Shown piece by piece: positions 18,246 to 27,219 of a stretch of 60,085 nucleotides of DNA. The DNA comes from Prevotellaceae bacterium. Its GTDB lineage: Bacteria; Bacteroidota; Bacteroidia; Bacteroidales; Paludibacteraceae. The position numbers were made by a program, and so were the translations under genes. Each line of letters begins with the position of its first letter. Position 1 is the stretch's first letter. The stretch covers positions 1 to 60,085 of the forward strand of contig JACJXJ010000006.1 in the NCBI GenBank assembly GCA_020636695.1, read 5' to 3'. A model generated the notes under the pieces. It saw only the letters and a list, made by a program, of their open reading frames with translations, was not told the origin of the DNA and did no database searches.

Positions 18246-18782
18246 GTGAATTACATCTTTTTAGCTCCAGGTTTTGAAGAAATTGAGGCATTAACTGTAA
18301 TTGATGTGTTGCGCCGTGCTGATATTTGGGTAAAATCCGTCTCTATTACCGATGATTTGACCGTTGTAGGTGCGCATGCTATACAGGTGGCTGCTGATTG
18401 CTTGCTCAAAGATGTTGATTTCGCAACGGCTCACTATTTGATTTTACCAGGAGGCATGCCTGGCGCTACTAACCTGTCGAATTGCAAACCACTTACAGCG
18501 CATTTACAAGCACACTACGAGTCTCAAAAACCTTTAGCAGCCATTTGTGCTGCTCCCTTGGTGCTAGGTCGCCTAGGCTTGCTGCAAGGGCTCGAAGCTA
18601 TTTGTTATCCGGGTTTTGAACACGAATTGCAAGGCGCAAGTTTGAGCCACCAAAATGTAGTGCAGTCGCAACGTGTTGTAACGGCTAAAGGTCCTGCTTA
18701 TGCTTTGGATTTTGCTTTAAAGTTGGTGGCCGATATTAAAGGCGACTCTGTGGCTGAGATGATTAAAAAGGCTATGTTTTAA
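18246..18782 (+). CDS. DJ-1/PfpI (YajL-like) family protein
   Basis: The product has 178 residues and starts at GTG 18246. The nucleophile elbow is AAICAAPLVLG with C101; the conserved acid is E14 in FEEIEAL, and ILPGGMPG is the usual loop. Members are deglycases, chaperones or chlorothiazole-site phosphatase-like proteins with a reactive cysteine; the exact role is uncertain. It begins 12 bases after tonB and may be read through from it. A bidirectional terminator follows. Confidence 0.88.
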   Translation: MNYIFLAPGFEEIEALTVIDVLRRADIWVKSVSITDDLTVVGAHAIQVAADCLLKDVDFATAHYLILPGGMPGATNLSNCKPLTAHLQAHYESQKPLAAICAAPLVLGRLGLLQGLEAICYPGFEHELQGASLSHQNVVQSQRVVTAKGPAYALDFALKLVADIKGDSVAEMIKKAMF

Positions 18783-18802
18783 ATTAGATTACAACTTGAT
18801 AC

Positions 18803-18840
18803 AAAAAAAGAGAACACCAATTTGGTGTTCTCTTTTTTTT
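18803..18840. terminator. Bidirectional terminator between the DJ-1 gene and rplT
   Basis: AGAGAACACCAA (18809-18820) and TTGGTGTTCTCT (18822-18833) form a 12-bp stem flanked by an A-run and T8. As sequenced, the rplT frame runs through this hairpin, which points to a frameshift in rplT. Confidence 0.92.
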
Positions 18841-18859
18841 GTATCGAATAGCGTTAAAC

Positions 18860-19212
18860 TTATTTAGTTTTAGCAGCTTTTTTACGATAGCTCTAAATGC
18901 TTCTGGGTGATTCATAGCAAGGTCGGCCAAAACTTTACGGTTCATGGCAATACCTGATTTGTGTAAAGCGCCCATAAGTTGAGAATAAGACATTCCTTCC
19001 ATGCGAGCAGCAGCGTTGATACGTTGAATCCACAAAGCGCGGAAGTTACGTTTTTTAGCTTTACGATCGCGGAATGCATATTGCAAACCTTTTTCCCACG
19101 TATTTTTTGCTACTGTCCAAACATTGCGACGTGCACCAAAATACCCACGGGTAAGTTTCAAAATTCTTTTACGTTTTGCTCTTGAGGCAACGTGATTTAC
19201 TGATCTTGGCAT
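18860..19212 (-). CDS. rplT: Ribosomal protein L20 (bL20), apparent frameshift near the C-terminus
   Basis: PRSVNHVASRAKRKRILKLT through LADLAMNHPEAFRAIV is a normal L20. After that the sequenced frame continues for 35 atypical residues through the terminator hairpin and stops at 18784. With one more A in the A6 run (T6 on +, 18878-18883) the protein would end KKAAKTK and stop at 18862-18860, giving 117 residues, the usual family length. L20 binds 23S rRNA early in 50S assembly. The gene is last in infC-rpmI-rplT. A homopolymer sequencing error is the simplest reading. Confidence 0.93.
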
Positions 19213-19308
19213 AATTTTTTTCTTTTTTGAATGTTAGCGTTCCGTTATCGGAATCTTTCGGCTAATCACTCGGTTAATCACTAAAGTTAAATTCTTTACA
19301 ATTAAAAG

Positions 19309-19506
19309 TTATCTAAGTGCTAATAACGCTTTAACGTTCTTTTCGTCAACGTGGCTAACAGTGCCAGAATGAGTTAAGTTACGTTTTTGTTTCAACGTTT
19401 TTTTAGTCAGAATGTGGCTTTTAAAAGCATGTTTCCGTTTGATTTTTCCTGATCCGGTAAGGGCAAACCTCTTTTTGGCACCGGAATTAGTTTTCATTTT
19501 TGGCAT
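19309..19506 (-). CDS. rpmI: Ribosomal protein L35 (bL35)
   Basis: The product has 65 residues, very basic, starting PKMKTNSGAKKRFALTGSGK. It lies between infC (36 bases upstream) and rplT, the classic order, and is part of the large ribosomal subunit. Confidence 0.97.
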   Translation of the reverse strand: MPKMKTNSGAKKRFALTGSGKIKRKHAFKSHILTKKTLKQKRNLTHSGTVSHVDEKNVKALLALR

Positions 19507-19542
19507 TTCTCAGTATAATTATAAATTAATAAAAAAAACTTC

Positions 19543-20088
19543 TTATTTTTTTGTGCTTTTTGGCGATAGCATGATAATCATGCGTTTACCTTCGAGTACT
19601 GGTAATGAATCCACTTTGGCAATATCTTCTAAATCGTTTGCAAAACGTAACAATACTTCGCCTTGTTCTTTAAATAAGATAGAGCGACCTTTAAAAAATA
19701 CAAAGGCCTTTACTTTACAACCTTCTTTGATAAACGATTGTGCGTGTTTCAGCTTGAAATTGTAGTCGTGGTCGTCGGTTTGTGGACCGAAACGAATCTC
19801 TTTAACCACCATTTTTACAGTTTTGGCTTTGATCTCTTTTTCTCTCTTCTTTTGTTGATAGAGGAACTTTTGATAATCAACAACACGGCATACGGGTGGT
19901 TCCGCATTAGGCGAAATTTCGACTAGATCAAGATTTAAATCGTCGGCTATGGCGAGTGCACGTTCTATAGGATAAACGCCACCTTCGACATTTTCGCCAA
20001 CTAAACGAACTTCTCTCACACCACGAATTTTCTCGTTAATGCGGTGCGCTTCTTCGTTTCTTTTTTTGATAATCAACTGCTTAGCTAT
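19543..20088 (-). CDS. infC: Translation initiation factor IF-3, probable AUA start
   Basis: IF-3 binds the 30S subunit and proofreads the start codon. The body is canonical: EEAHRINEKIRGVREVRLVG, PICRV-type PPVCRVVDYQKFLYQQKKRE and EGKRMIIMLSPKSTKK. The first in-frame ATG (20178) lies inside a promoter whose -33 and -7 boxes are at 20176-20179 and 20149-20156, so it cannot be the start. Downstream is a strong Shine-Dalgarno, GGGAGGA (20102-20096), rare in this phylum, and 7 bases after it ATA (20088-20086). The product would be 181 residues beginning xAKQLIIKKRNEE. TTG 20076 and ATT 20073 are alternatives. Rare start codons in infC allow IF-3 to repress itself. Confidence 0.88.
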   Translation of the reverse strand: MAKQLIIKKRNEEAHRINEKIRGVREVRLVGENVEGGVYPIERALAIADDLNLDLVEISPNAEPPVCRVVDYQKFLYQQKKREKEIKAKTVKMVVKEIRFGPQTDDHDYNFKLKHAQSFIKEGCKVKAFVFFKGRSILFKEQGEVLLRFANDLEDIAKVDSLPVLEGKRMIIMLSPKSTKK

Positions 20089-20148
20089 TGTACAGTCCTC
20101 CCGATTGGTTAAAGTTAATATTAGTTGCCCATACGATTTTTGGGCTCG

Positions 20149-20179
20149 CAAATATACGATGTTTTTTCTGCTTGGCAAA
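20149..20179 (-). promoter_or_regulatory. infC operon promoter
   Basis: On the minus strand TTTG (20179-20176), a 19-nt spacer and TATATTTG (20156-20149) match the Bacteroidota sigma consensus exactly. Confidence 0.8.
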
Positions 20180-20463
20180 ATATTTTATAACAAATTCGTT
20201 GTGAGAGCCTAAGAAAAAAGTTTTATGGGTTTTTTCTGGTTGAAAATATCAGTTTTGAAGGTGCTATTTTGACCAAATAAGCTAAAATATTCCCCACTTT
20301 TCGCCATTTGACATTTTATTTTGTATTAATGTTTTTGAATTGTATTGTAAATCAATTAATTATTAAATATGTTAATGGCATTATTTAAGGTGTTTATAAA
20401 GTTGTTAATAAGTCATGTTTTATATGTTTATATCATAGGTAAATATTGTTGATAAGTTTTTTG

Positions 20464-20502
20464 TGGGGGAATGTGGGGAATTAAATTTATATTGTAATTT
20501 TA
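20464..20502 (+). promoter_or_regulatory. Probable MraZ operator and mraZ promoter
   Basis: TGGGG (20464-20468), five bases, TGGGG (20474-20478) fit the MraZ site known from enterobacteria: TGGGN repeats with 5-nt spacers. They sit about 17-31 bases before a weak -7-like box TAATTTTA (20495-20502) and 52 bases before the mraZ ATG, placed for autorepression of the division cluster. Confidence 0.65.
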
Positions 20503-20529
20503 CATCCAGAATAATTAATAAGGAGTGCT

Positions 20530-20988
20530 ATGGCAACATTTATCGGAAATATTGAGGCGAAGGCAGATGTTAAGGGGCGAATTTTTATCCCAGCATCGTA
20601 TCGGAAACAGCTTCCAGAGGGCGAAAGAGAGCGTTTGGTGATGCGTATGGATCCCAATAATGCCTGTTTAATTTTGTACCCCGAAGGTGTTTGGAATCGT
20701 AAGGTTGCTGACTTCAAAGAGAAGCTTGATGAGTGGAATTCTGACGATCAAATGCTGTTGATGCAGTTTGTGTCGGATGCGGAATGGTTGGATATCGACT
20801 CGCAAGGTCGTGTGTTGATTTCTAAACGCTATCTTCAACAAATTGGAGCGTCGCAGGAGGTGCTTTTTGTTGGCATGCTCGATCGTATTGCTTTGTGGGA
20901 TAAGGCTGCTTATGAACGCTCTCGCTTGTCGTCGAACGATTTTGCGAAACGTTTGGCTGAAAAAATGATGAAAAAAAGTGTTGATTGA
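20530..20988 (+). CDS. mraZ: MraZ transcriptional regulator
   Basis: The product has 152 residues with two SpoVT/AbrB-like halves: FIGNIEAKADVKGRIFIPAS (about 4-23) and DIDSQGRVLISKRYL (about 97-111). MraZ forms a ring and binds TGGGN repeats upstream of its own gene to repress the cell-wall cluster. Two such repeats are present at 20464-20478. It opens the cluster and precedes rsmH. Confidence 0.96.
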   Translation: MATFIGNIEAKADVKGRIFIPASYRKQLPEGERERLVMRMDPNNACLILYPEGVWNRKVADFKEKLDEWNSDDQMLLMQFVSDAEWLDIDSQGRVLISKRYLQQIGASQEVLFVGMLDRIALWDKAAYERSRLSSNDFAKRLAEKMMKKSVD

Positions 20989-21023
20989 TTATTCTGAGTT
21001 TTTAAATTAATTACTAATTGCTT

Positions 21024-21923
21024 ATGTATCACGTACCTGTACTATTGAATGAAACGCTGGAAGGTTTGAATATTAAACCTGATGGTGTGTATGTGGACGT
21101 GACATTTGGCGGTGGTGGTCATTCTCGTGCTATTTTGGAACGTCTTGGCAAAGGTGGACGGTTGTTCGGTTTTGATCAAGATGAAGATGCCATGAAGAAT
21201 GCCTTGGATGATAAGCGATTTACCTTTGTGCGCAGTAATTTTCGCTATTTGACTAATTTTTTGCGTTATCACGGCATTGAACAGGTTGATGGCATTTTGG
21301 CCGATTTGGGTGTTTCTTCGCATCATTTTGATGATGAAACGCGTGGATTCTCATTTCGTTTCGAGGGTGACTTGGATATGCGTATGAATAAACGTGCCTC
21401 GCAAACAGCGGCTTCGGTGTTGAATACCTATTCGGAGGCACAATTGGCCGACATCTTCTTTTATTATGGTGAGTTACAGCAAGCGCGACGTATTGCGAAA
21501 GCGATTGTGGTAGCTCGTTCTGAAGCTTCTATCGAAACTATTACACAATTTTTGGATATTGTTAAAGTGTTCTTTCCGCGCGAACGGGAAAAGAAGGATA
21601 TGGCGAAACTATTTCAAGCACTCCGTATTGAAGTAAATCGTGAAATGGATGTTTTGAAAAGTTTGTTGGAGCAATCGGTGCAAGTATTGGCTCCTGAAGG
21701 ACGTTTGGTGGTGTTGACATATCATTCATTGGAAGATCGTTTGGTGAAGAATTATGTGAAAGCTGGAAATTTTGAAGGTCGTCAAGAAAAAGATTTTTAT
21801 GGTCAAGTGGTGGCTCCTTTAAAAGCTATTAATAATAAGGTGATTGTGGCATCGGATGCTGAGGTGAATGAGAATCCTCGTGCTAGAAGTGCTAAATTGC
21901 GTATTGCTGAAAAAAAACAGTAA
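21024..21923 (+). CDS. rsmH: 16S rRNA (cytosine(1402)-N4)-methyltransferase
   Basis: The start is ATG 21024 (MYHVPVLLNETLEGL). The enzyme has 299 residues and uses SAM to methylate C1402 in the 30S decoding centre. The motif VDVTFGGGGHSRAIL is the SAM site; ADLGVSSHHFD and RGFSFRFEGDLDMRMN are family signatures. It stops 2 bases before the ftsL-like start. Confidence 0.97.
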   Translation: MYHVPVLLNETLEGLNIKPDGVYVDVTFGGGGHSRAILERLGKGGRLFGFDQDEDAMKNALDDKRFTFVRSNFRYLTNFLRYHGIEQVDGILADLGVSSHHFDDETRGFSFRFEGDLDMRMNKRASQTAASVLNTYSEAQLADIFFYYGELQQARRIAKAIVVARSEASIETITQFLDIVKVFFPREREKKDMAKLFQALRIEVNREMDVLKSLLEQSVQVLAPEGRLVVLTYHSLEDRLVKNYVKAGNFEGRQEKDFYGQVVAPLKAINNKVIVASDAEVNENPRARSAKLRIAEKKQ

Positions 21924-21925
21924 CG

Positions 21926-22300
21926 ATGGGTTTATTTACCAATATAAAAGAACGGGTGGCTTTAGAGGATAAAGCGCGTGTAGAACGTCCTAAAATTTCA
22001 TTGAAGGATGTGGCTTCGGGTGAGGCTTTGGGTCGTGAGTGGTTGCAACGTCAAATCCCGTTTATTTTATTTTTGGTTATGATAGCGCTCTTTTATATTA
22101 ATAATCGATTTACCTATGAAGCTCAATTGCGTGATATTGATCGTTTGAAAAAAGAGTTGATTGATGCCAAATATGAATCCTTAACGGTTTCGGAAGAACT
22201 GATGCAAATGAGTCGCCAATCGTATGTTATAGATAAATTACGTGAACAAGGTAGTGACTTGGAGGTCTCAACTGAACCTGCTGTGGTTATTAATCGATAA
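21926..22300 (+). CDS. ftsL: FtsL-like cell-division membrane protein
   Basis: This 124-residue bitopic protein has one membrane helix (about 46-62, FILFLVMIALFYINNRF) and a short periplasmic coiled coil (YEAQLRDIDRLKKELIDAKY). The sequence differs from proteobacterial FtsL, but position between rsmH and ftsI and the fold make it the Bacteroidota FtsL-like protein, a partner of FtsQ in activating FtsW/FtsI. Confidence 0.85.
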   Translation: MGLFTNIKERVALEDKARVERPKISLKDVASGEALGREWLQRQIPFILFLVMIALFYINNRFTYEAQLRDIDRLKKELIDAKYESLTVSEELMQMSRQSYVIDKLREQGSDLEVSTEPAVVINR

Positions 22301-22308
22301 TTAGCTGT

Positions 22309-24408
22309 ATGTCATCAACACATCAATCCATATTGGCCCGCTTTGCCATTGTCTATTTAGTGATGGTTGTGTTGTTCTTGTTGGCTATTTATAAGATAGT
22401 TGTCATTCAGGTGGTTGAAAAAGATAAATGGATGGCGGTGGCCGAACGTTTAGAGCGCCCAGATAAAAAAGTGCAAGCCAATAGAGGTAATATTTATTCG
22501 CATGATGGTAAATTAATGGCGAGTACCATCCCATATTATTATTTGTATATGGATACCCGAGTAGAGGCATTGCATATGAAGAATGGGCGTTTGTTTAAAG
22601 ATAATATCGATTCGTTGTCGTTGTGCTTATCTCGTAAATTTGGTGATCGTTCGGCAGGTGAATATCGTCGTTATATTACCCGTGCCTATCAAGCAGGTAA
22701 AGGTAATTTGCTATTATATCCTAAGAAAATTACCTATTCGGAGCTGAAAGAGATTAAAAAGTTTCCTCTATTTCGTTTAGGTCGCAATAAGAGTGGTTTG
22801 ATAGAGCGTGAATACGTGAAACGTATTAAACCTTTTGGCTCTTTGGCTTCTAGAACTATTGGAAATATCTATGGTGAAGGTGATAAAGGGGGGCAGTTCG
22901 GTTTGGAGTTGGCGTATGATTCGTTGTTGCGTGGGAAACCAGGCGTGGCAAAATGTGAATTGCTAGGTAATCGTTGGGTATATGTGCCAGTGGTTGAACC
23001 TCAAGATGGATTGGATGTGACGACAACTTTGGATATTGAAATGCAAGATATTGCAGAACGTGCGTTGGTTGATAAGTTGGTTGAGATAGATGCGGCTTCT
23101 GGTTGTGTATTATTGATGGATGTAGCTAGTGGTGAGGTGAAAGCGTGTGTTAACATGTCGCGTGTAGCTCCTGGCGACTATCGTGAAATTGTGAATATGG
23201 CGGTAGGCGATATGTCAGAACCTGGTTCTACCTTCAAAACCATGTCGTTAATGGTGCTGTTAGAAAAAGGTTTGGTGAAACCTACTGATTCAGTTGATAC
23301 GGGGAATGGTAAATGGCCGATGTATAATCGCATTATGACCGATCATAATCATAAAACAGGTGGTTATGGCATGTTAACGGTTACGGAGGCATTGGCAAAC
23401 TCATCTAATATTGGTGTTTCTCGTTTGGTGGATGCTCACTTTGCTGACAATCCAAGTGAATTCGTTGACCAGTTGTATAAGATGGGTCTTGGTAAACCTA
23501 TGAATATAGAAATTCCAGGTGCTGGTCGCCCTAAAATTCGTCATCCTAAAGATAAACATGTAAATTGGTACAAAACCGCTTTGCCTTGGATGTCCATTGG
23601 CTACGAAGTTCAAATGCCACCAATTTATACATTGGCGTTTTATAACGCAATAGCTAACAAAGGGAAATATATTCGTCCTTATTTTGTGAAATCGATTAGC
23701 CAAAATGGGCGTATTTTAGAAACATTTGGTACAGAAACAATTAATTCATCTATTTGTTCATCGTCTACTTTGAGGGATATTCGTATGATGTTGCAGGCGG
23801 TAGTTGAAGAGGGAACTGGAAAGGCAGTGCATTCGGATTATGTTTCTATTGCAGGGAAAACTGGTACGGCTCAATTGCAGTATGGAAAAGGTCAACCAGT
23901 AACGCACCAAGTATCGTTTTGTGGTTATTTTCCTGCTGATAAACCAATGTATTCTGCCATTGTTGTTATTCGTCAACCACGCAATGGCTATCCTTCGGGA
24001 GGTTTGATGAGTGGTCGTGTATTTAAAACTATTGCCGAACGTGTGTATGCTCAAAGTGTGCAAGCTCATATGGTGGATTCGATAGCCTCTGGTCTGCCAG
24101 CAGCGAAAGCTGGAAAAACTGCTGCTCTTTCTGAAGTATTGGATGAATTGAATTTTGATTGTTTGAGTGCTGGTGAAACGTGGGGACGCGTCAAAATATC
24201 TCAAAATTACAAAACAGAGCCGATTACAGTATCCGATTATCATGTGCCGAATGTGGTAGGTATGGGAGCTAAAGATGCTGTGTATTTAATGGAACGTGTT
24301 GGTTTACGTGTGCAACTATATGGTCGTGGTAAAGTTCAGAGCCAGTCGATACAGCCAGGTGTGAAAGCGATGAGAGGTCAAACTGTGAGTTTGGTGTTCG
24401 GAAATTAA
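22309..24408 (+). CDS. ftsI: Penicillin-binding protein 3 type transpeptidase with PASTA domain
   Basis: The septal peptidoglycan transpeptidase, 699 residues. One N-terminal membrane helix (about 13-36), a dimerisation or pedestal domain (about 50-230), and the transpeptidase domain with STFK (307-310, nucleophile S307), SSN (365-367) and KTG (517-519). A C-terminal PASTA module (about 640-699, VPNVVGMGAKDAVYLME) follows. It partners FtsW, encoded at 28585. Confidence 0.96.
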   Translation: MSSTHQSILARFAIVYLVMVVLFLLAIYKIVVIQVVEKDKWMAVAERLERPDKKVQANRGNIYSHDGKLMASTIPYYYLYMDTRVEALHMKNGRLFKDNIDSLSLCLSRKFGDRSAGEYRRYITRAYQAGKGNLLLYPKKITYSELKEIKKFPLFRLGRNKSGLIEREYVKRIKPFGSLASRTIGNIYGEGDKGGQFGLELAYDSLLRGKPGVAKCELLGNRWVYVPVVEPQDGLDVTTTLDIEMQDIAERALVDKLVEIDAASGCVLLMDVASGEVKACVNMSRVAPGDYREIVNMAVGDMSEPGSTFKTMSLMVLLEKGLVKPTDSVDTGNGKWPMYNRIMTDHNHKTGGYGMLTVTEALANSSNIGVSRLVDAHFADNPSEFVDQLYKMGLGKPMNIEIPGAGRPKIRHPKDKHVNWYKTALPWMSIGYEVQMPPIYTLAFYNAIANKGKYIRPYFVKSISQNGRILETFGTETINSSICSSSTLRDIRMMLQAVVEEGTGKAVHSDYVSIAGKTGTAQLQYGKGQPVTHQVSFCGYFPADKPMYSAIVVIRQPRNGYPSGGLMSGRVFKTIAERVYAQSVQAHMVDSIASGLPAAKAGKTAALSEVLDELNFDCLSAGETWGRVKISQNYKTEPITVSDYHVPNVVGMGAKDAVYLMERVGLRVQLYGRGKVQSQSIQPGVKAMRGQTVSLVFGN

Positions 24409-24438
24409 ATTATTCGATTTGAATTAATATATATACTT

Positions 24439-25881
24439 ATGAAACTTGAAATTCTTTTGACAGGCGTGGCGATTCAACAACAGTTGGGTGCTGATGTTGA
24501 TGTTCGGAATATTCAATTTGATTCACGTTTAGTTGAGTCAGGCGATTTGTTTGTGGCTACGCGTGGCACAGCTACCGATGGTCATGATTATATAAATAAA
24601 GCTATTGAACAAGGTGCGGTGGCTGTGATTTGTGAAACAATGCCTGAGGAGAAACCAACATCTGTTGTGTTTGTGCAAGTGGCTTCAAGTAATGAGACAT
24701 TAGGCGTGTTGGCGGCCAATTTTTATGGCAATCCGTCGCATAATTTAACCCTGGTTGGTGTGACTGGTACGAATGGTAAAACCACTATTGCTACGTTGTT
24801 ATATCAATTGTTCCGTAAGTTAGGTTACAAAGTGGGACTTCTTTCAACCGTGTGTAATTATGTCGATGGTCGAGCCATAGAAGCCACGCATACGACACCT
24901 GATGCGCTACATTTGAATGCTTTGTTGGCTGAGATGGTTTCTGCTGGTTGTGAATATGCGTTTATGGAAGTGAGCTCGCATGCCATTGACCAACGTCGTA
25001 TTGCAGGATTGAAATTTGCAGGTGGTATTTTTACTAATATTACACGCGATCATATCGATTATCATAAGACCTTTGATAACTATTTAGCTGCTAAAAAACG
25101 CTTTTTCGATGAATTACCTCAAGAGGCTTTTGCACTGACTAATATAGATGATAAAAATGGTATGGTCATGTTGCAAAATTGTAAAGCAACCAAACAAACC
25201 TATTCGGTTCGCTCTATGGCCAATTTCAAAACTCGTATTCTTGAAAATTCCTTTGAGGGCATGTTGCTTGATATGAACGGTCATGAAGTGTCGTTGCCAT
25301 TCATTGGTAAGTTTAACGCCTATAATTTAACAGCTGTTTTTGGTGCAGGTGTCTTGTTGGGATATTCGGAACAAGAAATTTTATGTCACTTGAGTACGTT
25401 GGATGCTGTTTCTGGTCGTTTCGAAACCATTACCGCGCCAACGGGATTTACCGCTATTGTTGATTATGCTCACACACCTGATGCGCTCAATAATGTATTG
25501 GCTACTATCAATGATATTCGTGAAGGTGCAGGTACACTTATTACGGTGGTTGGTTGTGGTGGCAATCGTGATAAAGGTAAACGTCCAATGATGGCAAAAG
25601 AAGCTGTTAATGCTAGCGACCGTGTTATTTTGACCAGCGATAATCCGCGTTTTGAAGACCCACAAGCTATTTTGAATGATATGTTGGCTGGGCTCGATGT
25701 GATTGAAAAACGTAAAGTGTTAGTGATTTCTGATCGCCGCGAAGCTATTAAAACAGCATGTACTTTGGCACAATCGGGTGATGTTGTGCTTGTGGCGGGC
25801 AAAGGGCACGAAAATTACCAAATCATCAATGGCGTTAAACACCATTTTGATGATCACGAAGAAATAAAAGCCACTTTTTGA
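24439..25881 (+). CDS. murE: UDP-MurNAc-tripeptide synthetase (meso-DAP adding)
   Basis: The product has 480 residues. The ATP loop is GVTGTNGKTT (107-116), the middle domain carries TTPDALHLN, and the C-terminal domain has DNPR (about residue 400), the signature for meso-diaminopimelate rather than lysine. It ligates that residue to UDP-MurNAc-Ala-Glu. No murF lies between it and mraY, so murF must be elsewhere in the genome. Confidence 0.96.
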   Translation: MKLEILLTGVAIQQQLGADVDVRNIQFDSRLVESGDLFVATRGTATDGHDYINKAIEQGAVAVICETMPEEKPTSVVFVQVASSNETLGVLAANFYGNPSHNLTLVGVTGTNGKTTIATLLYQLFRKLGYKVGLLSTVCNYVDGRAIEATHTTPDALHLNALLAEMVSAGCEYAFMEVSSHAIDQRRIAGLKFAGGIFTNITRDHIDYHKTFDNYLAAKKRFFDELPQEAFALTNIDDKNGMVMLQNCKATKQTYSVRSMANFKTRILENSFEGMLLDMNGHEVSLPFIGKFNAYNLTAVFGAGVLLGYSEQEILCHLSTLDAVSGRFETITAPTGFTAIVDYAHTPDALNNVLATINDIREGAGTLITVVGCGGNRDKGKRPMMAKEAVNASDRVILTSDNPRFEDPQAILNDMLAGLDVIEKRKVLVISDRREAIKTACTLAQSGDVVLVAGKGHENYQIINGVKHHFDDHEEIKATF

Positions 25882-25925
25882 TAACTTGTAAAATTTGATT
25901 TATTCATACCATAAATTTTAAGCCT

Positions 25926-27188
25926 ATGCTTTACTATTTATTTACCTATCTCGACAAACTGGACGTTCCTGGAGCGGGTATGTTCAATTACATTTCGTTT
26001 CGTGCAGCTTTGGCTTTTTTGTTTGCTTTGATTTTTTCGACCTTGATTGGTCGTCGAATTATCAATCGTCTTCAAAAAATGCAGATTGGCGAAACTATTC
26101 GCGATTTGGATCTTGAAGGACAAATGAAGAAAACAGGCACGCCAACTATGGGTGGAATTATCATTTTGTTTTCTATTCTTTTGCCTTGTTTGTTTGTAGG
26201 TGTGTTGGATAATGTGTACATGATTTTGATGCTTATTACTACCGTTTGGCTTGGTTTATTGGGCTTTGCTGACGATTATATCAAAGTGTTCAAAAAAAAT
26301 AAAGATGGCTTACGTGGTATTTTTAAAATTATTGGTCAAGTTGGTATTGGGTTGATTGTTGGCCTTACTCTCTATTTTAGCCCGAATGCTGTAATTGTTG
26401 AAAATGTGCACAAACATGTGGATGAAAATACTCAGTTGGAGGTTGTAGAATACGCCAAAGATGAAGTTAAATCGACTAAAACGACCATCCCTTTCTTTAA
26501 AAATAACAATTTAGATTATGCTGATGCTTTCAATTGGGCAGGAGAAAATAAACAATTGCTCGGTTGGATTTTGTTTGTAGTAGTCGTAATTTTTGTGGTG
26601 ACTGCGGTGTCAAATGGTGCTAATTTAACCGATGGTTTGGATGGATTGGCTACAGGAACTTCTGCCATACAAGGAGCCACGCTTGGTATCTTGGCTTACG
26701 TGTCGGGTAATGTGCATTATTCTGGCTATCTCAATATTATGTACATTCCTGGTTCGGGCGAATTATTGGTTTTTGCTGCAGCGTTTATTGGTGCTACTAT
26801 TGGTTTTTTGTGGTTCAATTCGTATCCAGCACAAGTATTCATGGGCGATACAGGTAGTTTGGCGTTGGGTGGTATCATAGCAGTTTTTGCTATTGCCATT
26901 CACAAAGAATTATTGATTCCTATTTTATCTGGTATTTTCTTGGTAGAGAGTTTATCGGTGATTTTACAAACCGCCTATTTTAAATTTACAAAAAAACGAA
27001 CAGGCGTGGGTAAACGTATATTTAAGATGTCGCCTTTGCATCATCATTATCAAAAACCAGCAGGAACGGTAGATGCTTTAATTCAAGGCTCTAAACAAGC
27101 CATACCAGAATCTAAAATTACCATTCGTTTTTGGATTGTAGGTTTGATTTTGGCTGCGGTGACGATTATTACACTCAAAATGAGATAA
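25926..27188 (+). CDS. mraY: Phospho-MurNAc-pentapeptide transferase
   Basis: An integral membrane enzyme of 420 residues, about ten helices, that makes lipid I on undecaprenyl phosphate. Active-site motifs are LGFADDYIK, NLTDGLDGLATG and the His-rich SPLHHHYQKP. It contains the extra stretch between helices (about 158-210, charged) that is common in Bacteroidota MraY. Co-oriented with murE and murD. Confidence 0.97.
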   Translation: MLYYLFTYLDKLDVPGAGMFNYISFRAALAFLFALIFSTLIGRRIINRLQKMQIGETIRDLDLEGQMKKTGTPTMGGIIILFSILLPCLFVGVLDNVYMILMLITTVWLGLLGFADDYIKVFKKNKDGLRGIFKIIGQVGIGLIVGLTLYFSPNAVIVENVHKHVDENTQLEVVEYAKDEVKSTKTTIPFFKNNNLDYADAFNWAGENKQLLGWILFVVVVIFVVTAVSNGANLTDGLDGLATGTSAIQGATLGILAYVSGNVHYSGYLNIMYIPGSGELLVFAAAFIGATIGFLWFNSYPAQVFMGDTGSLALGGIIAVFAIAIHKELLIPILSGIFLVESLSVILQTAYFKFTKKRTGVGKRIFKMSPLHHHYQKPAGTVDALIQGSKQAIPESKITIRFWIVGLILAAVTIITLKMR

Positions 27189-27219
27189 CAATTTAAATAT
27201 CAGTAATTAAATTATATTT

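Larger units (their letters stand above)
20089..20529. other. Divergent regulatory interval between infC and mraZ
   Basis: No coding sequence is seen. It contains the infC leader and promoter on -, a very AT-rich middle, a DnaA-box-like TGTTGATAA (20447-20455), and TGGGG repeats and a weak promoter for mraZ on +. Confidence 0.7.

Noticed and set aside
20089..20178. N-terminal extension of IF-3 starting at ATG 20178
   Set aside because: The ATG lies in the -33 promoter box and the extra residues are not part of the family.
20447..20455. TGTTGATAA, similar to a DnaA box, in an AT-rich interval
   Set aside because: A single imperfect box with no cluster, no dnaA nearby and a clear alternative role for the interval as a divergent promoter region; not enough for an origin.
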